From: an uncultured Sphingobacteriales bacterium
Lineage (GTDB): Bacteria > Bacteroidota > Bacteroidia > Chitinophagales > Chitinophagaceae
Length of the DNA: 6,023 bases
Direction of reading: 5' to 3'
Assembly (NCBI GenBank): GCA_946887085.1
Contig: CAMPKG010000204.1
Location: 1-6,023, forward strand
The translations under genes and the position numbers were made by a program. Shown one piece after another: positions 1 to 5,399 of this stretch; the first letter of the stretch is position 1; each line of letters begins with the position of its first letter. The notes under the pieces are model-generated. The model made no database searches and had not been told where the DNA came from. It worked only from the letters and a program-made list of their open reading frames with translations.

Positions 1-744
1 CTTTCCGATGTGCTATACCCGTACACCAGTGCGCTGCTGAAAAGCTGCGGGCTCAGGGAAGGGCATACCATGCTGGACCTGGGTTGCGGTGGCGGCAACG
101 TGGCCATGCTGGCTGCCTCCATAGTAGATGACAGTGGCGGTGTTACTGCTGTTGACTTCGACCAGCACATCGTACACCTGGCAAGGCTCGATGCGCAACA
201 AAATGACATAGACAACGTTGTCTTCCAGACTGCGAGCGCTTACGAAATAAATTTTTCCAACGAGTTTGACATGGCCTATGCAAGGTTCCTGCTGTCTCAC
301 TTGCAGGAGCCCGCCAATGCCCTTGCGCGAATGGTGCAGGGTGTAAAGCCGGGAGGTAAAGTAGTAGTGGAAGACGTACAGTTCAGCGGGCATTTTTCAT
401 TTCCGGCATGCACTGCTTTTGATACCTATGTGCGGTACTATGGTGAAGCGGCCAGAAATAACCGGCAAAATGCAGAGATTGGGCCGGAACTTGTCGGGCT
501 GTTTCGTGATGCCGGTTTGCGGCATGTGGGCTTCGATGTGATACAACCTAGCTTCAGCAGTGGTGGTGGTAAGTGGATGGGATGGCTGACACTCGACCGC
601 ATCAAGGATACACTTATCACGCAGGGTATTTCTTCTCCTGAAGACATAAGCGGCCTCCTCAACGAAATAGAAGCTTTCACCAATGATGAAAGTACGATCA
701 TGAGCCTGCCGAGGATATTCAGGGTGTGGGGGACAAAGCGCTGA
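1..744 (+). CDS. Class I SAM-dependent methyltransferase, 5'-partial
   Basis: Transfers a methyl group from S-adenosylmethionine to an unidentified, probably small-molecule, substrate in the cytoplasm. The frame is open to the first base of the window. A GTG at 10 is a possible start, but the residues around it (LSDVLYPYTSALLKSCGL) look like the helix that precedes motif I in this family, so I expect about 20-30 N-terminal residues to lie outside the window. Counting from GTG 10, the SAM-binding glycine motif LDLGCGGGN is at residues 22-30 and the acidic motif II (AVDFD) at 47-51, its Asp expected to hold the ribose hydroxyls. A post-II segment (FDMAYARFLLSHL) and a VKPGGKVVVED strand follow, as in Methyltransf_11/25-type folds. 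The C-terminal part (GLFRDAGL, ending RVWGTKR) is normal for a protein of about 270 aa. The substrate cannot be told from sequence. The next gene lies 358 bp downstream, so no operon link is implied. Confidence 0.9.
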   Translation, partial: LSDVLYPYTSALLKSCGLREGHTMLDLGCGGGNVAMLAASIVDDSGGVTAVDFDQHIVHLARLDAQQNDIDNVVFQTASAYEINFSNEFDMAYARFLLSHLQEPANALARMVQGVKPGGKVVVEDVQFSGHFSFPACTAFDTYVRYYGEAARNNRQNAEIGPELVGLFRDAGLRHVGFDVIQPSFSSGGGKWMGWLTLDRIKDTLITQGISSPEDISGLLNEIEAFTNDESTIMSLPRIFRVWGTKR

Positions 745-1102
745 ATTAATAAGAAATTGTTATCGTTAGTTTTTTTCTCGTCCTAATGCATTTATAGTAA
801 ATGAGTTAGCAACGCACGCGCTCAAGGGGCCTTTTGCAGCGTTCACATTTTCGGGATTTTTTTTATTTTCGGTATACACAAATACACAACCATGAAAACA
901 CACATCATTCATTCCCCGGAACATTTACTTTCTTCACGGATATTCCTTTCCGTTACAGTTGCCAGGAGATAGGCTGCTGCGCAAATGCAGAACATGCAGG
1001 GTATGGTTTGGTGCAATTGAACATCTGCATTGCAATGCGATCGCGTCTTCGCGAGATTTCCTGCTTATTACCTGATCTCATCACTTTTTAAACACATCAT
1101 AC
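745..1102. other. Intergenic region and probable leader upstream of the toxin operon
   Basis: This 358-bp stretch holds no convincing gene. It presumably contains the promoter of the downstream three-gene operon, but no full Bacteroidota consensus (TTG-N17-23-TAnnTTTG) is present. The nearest -7-like strings are TATTTTCG at 864-871 and TATGGTTTG (spacer one base too long) at 1002-1010, neither with a good -33 partner. Other visible elements are a perfect 12-bp palindrome GCATTGCAATGC at 1027-1038, an overlapping GCGATCGC at 1037-1044, and a short hairpin TCGCG-TCTT-CGCGA at 1041-1054. A 26-codon ORF at 892-972 (begins MKTHIIHSPEHLL) follows an A/C-rich leader, but its codons look ordinary and it has no recognisable motif. 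No good terminator hairpin follows the methyltransferase; only a T-run at 771-777 is seen. Confidence 0.5.
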
Positions 1103-1981
1103 ATGACCACATTGATACAGGCTCTTTCCGGCGGACAGTCCCTCGGGCCATCATTCGTGCAAGCGGTAGGGGAAATACAATCCTACTCTACCTGGATCGC
1201 TTCACAATCGATAAGCGGCGACCAGACACTGAGCACGATATTGCAAACCGTGAAAACCCACGCGAGCGACTGGTATAATACCATTTACCCGACCTACCTG
1301 AACATGCCCTCAACCATTTTGACCAGCGGACAGGAAATATCGGGCGACCTCACGATGCTCATATCGCTGGCGCAGCAGATGCAGACCGGCACCTCGCAGA
1401 CTTTAGAGCAGCAGGTACAGCAATATGCAAAATCATTGACCGCAACGCTGCAGAGCCTGCAATCGAAAACAGGCGCACTGGCTACGGCGCTGACTACGTT
1501 TCAAACTGACCTGACCGGTGACAGCGGTAATATGCTCGGTGGAATGCGTTATATACAGAACCAGATACAGAGCGTTAACCAGCAACTTGCCAATAGCTAT
1601 GGCCAGCTGCACTCGCTGAAGAGCGCTGCATGTCCTGATAAAGACAAGATCAATGCCTGCGAAAACACGATAAACCTCCTCACCCAGCGGCTACAGGGTT
1701 ACCAGAATGACGGTAATCTTTTTCAGCAGGGGATTGCACAGGTGCAGAATGCAATTAGCGGCGCCGCCTACCTGGCCAGTTTCTGGCAGGGGATCAATAC
1801 GGACATTGCCAATTGCATACAGGGACTGGCCAATATCGCCAACGATCCGCCTGCCGTATTGCTGACAGACCTGCAGAACAACCAGAAGAACTGGAACAAC
1901 CTGGCTGCTATCCTGCAGCAGATATCACAACAGATAGCTTCTCCGAAGGCAGTAAATAAAGAGTTTTCTCTCACTACATAA
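1103..1981 (+). CDS. Component 1 of a putative three-component alpha-pore-forming toxin (HBL/NHE-like, no hydrophobic head)
   Basis: A 292-aa, Gln/Asn/Ser/Thr-rich protein predicted to be almost entirely long helices (for example the heptad-like stretches around residues 83-135 and 146-172). This is the build of the Bacillus HBL/NHE and ClyA-type toxins. Family-like landmarks shared with the next two genes are W57-x11-P69 followed by STI, W228 in SFWQGI, and W264 in KNWNNL. Unlike its neighbours it has no hydrophobic segment. Where they carry one, it has a short polar turn between two helices, bracketed by C177 and C186. That resembles the soluble component of the tripartite systems (NheA-like in position and in lacking a membrane segment). 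The start ATG at 1103 has an A/C-rich leader (AAACACATCATAC) and no Shine-Dalgarno. There is no signal peptide. The next gene starts after 11 bp, so the two are surely cotranscribed. The family assignment rests on architecture and shared motifs; general helical coiled-coil protein is the alternative. Confidence 0.7.
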   Translation: MTTLIQALSGGQSLGPSFVQAVGEIQSYSTWIASQSISGDQTLSTILQTVKTHASDWYNTIYPTYLNMPSTILTSGQEISGDLTMLISLAQQMQTGTSQTLEQQVQQYAKSLTATLQSLQSKTGALATALTTFQTDLTGDSGNMLGGMRYIQNQIQSVNQQLANSYGQLHSLKSAACPDKDKINACENTINLLTQRLQGYQNDGNLFQQGIAQVQNAISGAAYLASFWQGINTDIANCIQGLANIANDPPAVLLTDLQNNQKNWNNLAAILQQISQQIASPKAVNKEFSLTT

Positions 1982-1992
1982 AACCAAACAAC

Positions 1993-3189
1993 ATGAGCAA
2001 CACAATCGAAAAAACCGCAGCACCCAAACTGCGCAGTACCATTAAACTTACTGCCACACAGCCCACCGCACAGCAGCTGGCCGATTATGCGAATGCACTG
2101 ATCGTAGTAAACAGCTACGCTTACGCCATTACCAACCAGACGATGCCCGTGCTTAATTACCCGCCGGCGAACTATGGCAGTTTTACTGCATCATTTGCCC
2201 CGGCCAAACAACACGCGATCGACTGGTCATCGGACATCTTTGTGTCGATGGTGCAATTGCCCACTACCATTGTCAACCAGGCGGCCAATTTGTTTGATAT
2301 GGAGGAAACGATGATAGAAGCTTACCTGAATATGCTGATCAGCGATCCCACTAACCAAAAGGCAAAGCAGAACCTGGCCACTGCACTGAATACGGTAAGC
2401 AACCTCATTCAAACACAGATCAAGGCTGTAACCACCATTCAATCGCAACTGGTCACCTTTAACACGAATATCCTGGCTGATGCAAAAACACTCACGCAAA
2501 TATCGGCAGATGCTACGGCAGATGCGGGTGCTGATAAACAACTGATCACGACGCTGCAGGCAAACATAGCCACGCTGAACTCGCAAATATCTACGGCGCA
2601 AACATTGCTTACCGTATCGGAGATTGGAATGGGCCTGTCCATTTTTGTAGGGCTGATCGGTGCCGTATGCTGCGTGATACCCGGTGCGCAAGGTGTAGGT
2701 GTTGGCCTTATCGTTGTAGGTGTTGCAGGCGAGGCTGCTTCTATTGCAGGTACTGTGATAGAAACAAAAGCCATCAAGGCCATGCAGGCACAGATCCTTT
2801 CGGACCAGAACCAGATATCCGGCCTCAACCAGGATATTATCCTGCTGAATGGCATCGCTTCACAATTCAATCTGTTGTATGAAAGCAACCTGAAAGCGCA
2901 GACCGCGCTCGCCACTATTATGAATATGTGGACACAGCTGGATAGTACGATCAATGATGTGAACACCGAGCTGACCGATGTGAACAACGATGTTACCGCC
3001 CAGCAATACCAGCAGGCATTGAAGGATTTCCAGGATGCGGAAAGCGCATGGAACGACCTGGTGACCTTTGCACAAGCGCTGGCAGGTATCAATTACAACT
3101 GGCAGGACAGCGGTGGTACCTGGCACACATACGGTACGCAAAACCCGACCATCAACTCGGGCAATGTAAACCAGATACAAGCCGCTTAA
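1993..3189 (+). CDS. Component 2 of a putative three-component alpha-pore-forming toxin (HBL/NHE-like, hydrophobic head)
   Basis: A 398-aa protein with helices on both sides of one hydrophobic insertion, the arrangement seen in HBL, NHE, Ahl and Smh membrane components. The N-terminal region (residues 25-90) contains YPPANYGSF at 56-64 and W78-x11-P90 followed by TTI. A long helical stretch spans about 104-205. The hydrophobic block runs from about 211 to 256 (IGMGLSIFVGLIGAVCCVIP, then a Gly/Val-rich run) and is long enough for a membrane hairpin. Polar helices resume from about 258, with W313 in MNMWTQL, an Asn/Asp/Val-rich heptad stretch (about 318-335) and W353 in SAWNDL. A polar tail of about 30 residues (372-398) follows. 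In this family the hydrophobic head is expected to refold and insert into the target membrane. No signal peptide is visible. It starts 11 bp after component 1 with A-rich leader ACCAAACAAC. Its stop is 10 bp before a strong terminator. Confidence 0.75.
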   Translation: MSNTIEKTAAPKLRSTIKLTATQPTAQQLADYANALIVVNSYAYAITNQTMPVLNYPPANYGSFTASFAPAKQHAIDWSSDIFVSMVQLPTTIVNQAANLFDMEETMIEAYLNMLISDPTNQKAKQNLATALNTVSNLIQTQIKAVTTIQSQLVTFNTNILADAKTLTQISADATADAGADKQLITTLQANIATLNSQISTAQTLLTVSEIGMGLSIFVGLIGAVCCVIPGAQGVGVGLIVVGVAGEAASIAGTVIETKAIKAMQAQILSDQNQISGLNQDIILLNGIASQFNLLYESNLKAQTALATIMNMWTQLDSTINDVNTELTDVNNDVTAQQYQQALKDFQDAESAWNDLVTFAQALAGINYNWQDSGGTWHTYGTQNPTINSGNVNQIQAA

Positions 3190-3198
3190 CACAACCAT

Positions 3199-3228
3199 AC
3201 CTGCGGCACTTTGGTGCCGCAGGTTTTT
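3199..3228 (+). terminator. Intrinsic terminator between toxin components 2 and 3
   Basis: A perfect 10-bp stem, CCTGCGGCAC (3200-3209) with GTGCCGCAGG (3214-3223), closes a four-base loop TTTG and is followed by TTTTT (3224-3228); A3199 can also pair with T3224. It begins 10 bp after the component 2 stop and ends 22 bp before the ATG at 3251. That leaves no room for a complete promoter downstream, so component 3 must depend on readthrough or on a promoter inside component 2. It may act as an attenuator or as a 3' end stabiliser for the first two genes. Confidence 0.85.
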
Positions 3229-3250
3229 ATCAACCTTATAACACTGCCAT

Positions 3251-4379
3251 ATGCAAAAAACTTATTTTAAGATCGCAGGATACTGCACAGATGCTGGTTG
3301 ACTACATCAACGCATCGAACCAGGTATGCCGGTATGCGGTATCCATCAATACTACCCAGCTGCCCGCGCTGGTAACACCGCCGGCCAATTATGGGAATTT
3401 CGTGCAAACGTTTGCCAAAGCCAACCTCGATGTGATGGGGTGGATAAAAGAAGTAGTGCCTGATTTCAACGACCTTCCCGGGGCGTTCATCAACTACAAC
3501 GGGCTTTTTCAGCAGCAAATAGCAACAGTGCAGGGATATCTTACCCAGCTCAAGGCAAATCCTTCTGATCCCGTTATCCTGCAAAATATCCGGAAGGCCC
3601 TTAATACGCTCATCACCGAAGCAGAGACCTGCGCCAACACTGTTAGCGGGTTGTATGATTCTATAACCGACTACCAGGGCACCATAGCCCCTGATGCTTC
3701 GGCGCTGGGAGGGCTGTGCAATCAGATAACCGCAGCCGAAAAAGTGGACCAGTCGTCGATAGACCAGATGAACGCGGTGCTGGCAAATCTTCAATCGCTG
3801 GTGAATGCGCGCAACGAGCTGGTGACGCTGAACAAGCTGGCCAACATCACAGAGGGTATATTTATCGCCATGGTGGGTGTCGGAGTGGGTGTTGTATTCA
3901 CAGGCGGTGTCGGCCTGATCATCGGCATAGGTTTTGGTGTTGGCAGCGCGGTGTTCACTACACTGGTACCCGCCGGCAGCGATATAGACTACCAGCAGAC
4001 ACTGCAGGACATACAGAATGAGATGGACAACGTGAATACCGAAATAGGGCTTATCGCATCAACAGTAGCGTTATTACAAAGCCTGGACAACCAGTTCACG
4101 CAGATCATTGCTCAAAGCGGCATTGCGCAGAAGAATATCCAAACAGTGCTCGACTTCTGGCAGCAGGTACAGGCTGATGCGGCACAGGTGGTGGAAGACC
4201 TGGAGGCGATCCTTGCCGAACAAAACATCGACCAGGCCATCAGCGACCTCCATGCTGCTACCGCAGCATGGAATGCTATTGAGGGGTATATGCAGAATAT
4301 TATTTCTGTAAAATACAATATCAATCCCGCCGTTTTCATGGCGCCTTCAGTGCCCGCCAAAGCGACCGCCACGGCATAG
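3251..4379 (+). CDS. Component 3 of a putative three-component alpha-pore-forming toxin (HBL/NHE-like, hydrophobic head); apparent frameshift at its start
   Basis: A helical protein like component 2: TPPANYGNF matches YPPANYGSF of component 2; W (codon 3441) -x11-P is conserved; a hydrophobic Gly/Val/Ile block is encoded at about 3855-3977 (for example GIFIAMVGVGVGVV); and W codons at 4158 (DFWQQV) and 4269 (AAWNAI) match the C-terminal motifs. Membrane insertion through the hydrophobic head is inferred from the family. The start is problematic. ATG 3251 is in a good position, but its frame stops after 16 codons. Skipping one base of the A run at 3255-3260 gives MQKLILRSQDTAQML..., which runs into the main frame and yields about 375 aa. 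The similarity to component 2 (PTAQQLADYANA against DTAQMLVDYINA) begins upstream of the first in-frame ATG at 3291, which favours the upstream start. If 3291 is used (AGGA lies 10 bp upstream) the product is 362 aa. No signal peptide is visible. Confidence 0.7.
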
Positions 4380-4388
4380 TAGCGGAAT

Positions 4389-4416
4389 AAAGGCGGCATT
4401 TGCCGCCTTTGTTTTT
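4389..4416 (+). terminator. Intrinsic terminator ending the toxin operon
   Basis: The stem AAAGGCGGC (4389-4397) pairs with GCCGCCTTT (4402-4410) around the loop ATTT and is followed by GTTTTT (4411-4416). It starts 10 bp after the component 3 stop codon and separates the operon from the ABC gene. Confidence 0.85.
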
Positions 4417-4452
4417 GGCACCTGCTTATTTGTCAATACGATCAGTGCTTGA

Positions 4453-4495
4453 CCGGTATACCGGGAGGTAAAACCGGCGGGCCGATGGCCCCGCC
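4453..4495. repeat. GC-rich palindromic patch
   Basis: CCGGTATACCGG (4453-4464) is a perfect 12-bp palindrome. Just downstream, GGCGGGCC and GGCCCCGCC (about 4477-4495) form an imperfect inverted repeat around GAT, with one bulged base. The patch is clearly more GC-rich than the promoter that follows. It could be an operator-like site or a remnant; there is no T-run to make it a terminator. Confidence 0.4.
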
Positions 4496-4527
4496 TTGTA
4501 CGGCATAATTTTATTATCCTATTTTTG
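4496..4527 (+). promoter_or_regulatory. Bacteroidota-type promoter for the ABC ATPase gene
   Basis: TTG at 4496-4498, a 21-bp spacer, and TATTTTTG at 4520-4527 match the Bacteroidota consensus (TTG, 17-23 bp, TAnnTTTG). Transcription would start near 4532-4534, giving a leader of roughly a dozen bases before ATG 4546. A second TAnnTTTG (TAAGTTTG, 4537-4544) directly abuts the start codon and would place the transcript start inside the gene, so it is less likely. Confidence 0.55.
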
Positions 4528-4545
4528 AGCTATATATAAGTTTGA

Positions 4546-5322
4546 ATGATAGAGCTAAAGAATATACGCAAGGCTTTTGGTGAGAAGGTGGTATTGGAAG
4601 ATGTGTCGGCTACCATGATGCCGGGCAAGGTGAACCTGATCATTGGTTCGAGTGGTAGTGGTAAAACAGTACTGATGAAATGCATGATCGGGCTGATACA
4701 CCCTGACTCGGGTCATGTGCTCTACGAAGGAAAAGATCTGGTAACTATGGAAGACAAAGACCTGAAGGAGATACGCATGCAGATAGGTATGCTTTTCCAG
4801 GGTTCTGCTTTGTTTGATAGTATGACGGTGGAGAACAATGTGCGTTTCCCGCTGGATATGTTCACCAAAATGAGCCGGGCTGAAAAAAGGAAACGGGTGA
4901 ATGAGGTGCTTGACAGGGTAAACCTGGAAGGTGCGAATAAAAAATATCCTGCAGAGATAAGTGGTGGTATGAAAAAACGTGTGGCGTTGGCAAGGGCGCT
5001 GGTGCTGAATCCCAAATACCTGTTTTGCGATGAACCCAACTCCGGCCTCGATCCGCAAACATCGTTGGTCATCGATAGGCTGATAACGGAATTGACCATA
5101 GAATACAACAGTACCACCATCATCAACACCCACGATATGAATACGGTGATGGAAAGCGGTGACCATATTATATACATGTACCAGGGCCGCAAAAAATGGG
5201 AAGGCTCCAACAAAGACATCATTTACAGCAAAGACAAAGAACTCAATGACTTTATCTTCGCCTCAGACTTCCTGACCAAAGCCAAGGAAATGAGCATGAT
5301 GGAAGACAGGGGAGAAGTGTAA
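4546..5322 (+). CDS. mlaF: ABC transporter ATP-binding protein, MlaF type
   Basis: A 258-aa ATPase expected to drive a MlaE-type permease that moves phospholipids or other lipids between inner and outer membranes, acting on the cytoplasmic face of the inner membrane. All ABC motifs are intact: Walker A GSSGSGKT (34-41), Q-loop Q85 in LFQGSALFDSMTV, signature ISGGM (138-142) in EISGGMKKRVALARAL, Walker B YLFCDE (158-163), D-loop SGLDP, and switch H196 in NTHD. ISGGM in place of LSGGQ, together with LFQGSALFDSMTVENN, is characteristic of the MlaF/Ttg2A group of MCE-associated ATPases. The start MIELKNIRKAFGEKVV is typical of the family, so ATG 4546 is secure although no Shine-Dalgarno is present. 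The length is normal. It stands alone between two terminators with its own promoter; no permease or MCE-domain gene is in the window, so its partners must be elsewhere. Confidence 0.85.
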   Translation: MIELKNIRKAFGEKVVLEDVSATMMPGKVNLIIGSSGSGKTVLMKCMIGLIHPDSGHVLYEGKDLVTMEDKDLKEIRMQIGMLFQGSALFDSMTVENNVRFPLDMFTKMSRAEKRKRVNEVLDRVNLEGANKKYPAEISGGMKKRVALARALVLNPKYLFCDEPNSGLDPQTSLVIDRLITELTIEYNSTTIINTHDMNTVMESGDHIIYMYQGRKKWEGSNKDIIYSKDKELNDFIFASDFLTKAKEMSMMEDRGEV

Positions 5323-5342
5323 ACCGGAAAGAACATCAAAGC

Positions 5343-5373
5343 AAAAGCGGCGTTGAACAACGCCGCTTTTTTT
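5343..5373. terminator. Terminator shared by two convergent genes
   Basis: The 12-bp stem AAAAGCGGCGTT (5343-5354) pairs with AACGCCGCTTTT (5359-5370) around the loop GAAC; the T-run covers 5367-5373. On the minus strand the same hairpin is followed by TTTT, so it can serve both the ABC gene (stop at 5322) and the minus-strand gene (stop at 5400). It is stronger in the plus direction. Confidence 0.85.
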
Positions 5374-5399
5374 GATATGACACAAACCATGAAAAATTC

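Noticed and set aside
1037..1044. GCGATCGC, identical to the HIP1 octamer of cyanobacteria
   Set aside because: A single copy in a clearly Bacteroidota context is expected by chance.
834..1278. Two overlapping plus-strand open frames of about 82-85 codons upstream of and overlapping the first toxin gene
   Set aside because: Low-complexity, Cys/His/Arg-rich translations with no motif; one overlaps the well-supported component 1 in another frame and neither has a credible start context.
2439..3092. A 217-codon open frame on the minus strand inside component 2
   Set aside because: Cys/Ser-rich antisense translation opposite a gene with clear family motifs; it arises from the codon composition of the real gene.
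3048..3250. Extension of the component 3 frame upstream to an ATG at 3048
   Set aside because: The extension overlaps the end of component 2 in another frame and runs through the terminator hairpin; its Arg/Gln/His-rich translation has no similarity to component 2.
4537..4544. TAAGTTTG as a -7 promoter element
   Set aside because: It abuts ATG 4546, so the transcript would begin inside the gene; the TATTTTTG at 4520-4527 with a TTG 21 bp upstream fits better.
4555..5222. Two long minus-strand open frames inside the ABC ATPase gene
   Set aside because: They are antisense to a gene with every ABC motif intact, and their translations show no recognisable domain.
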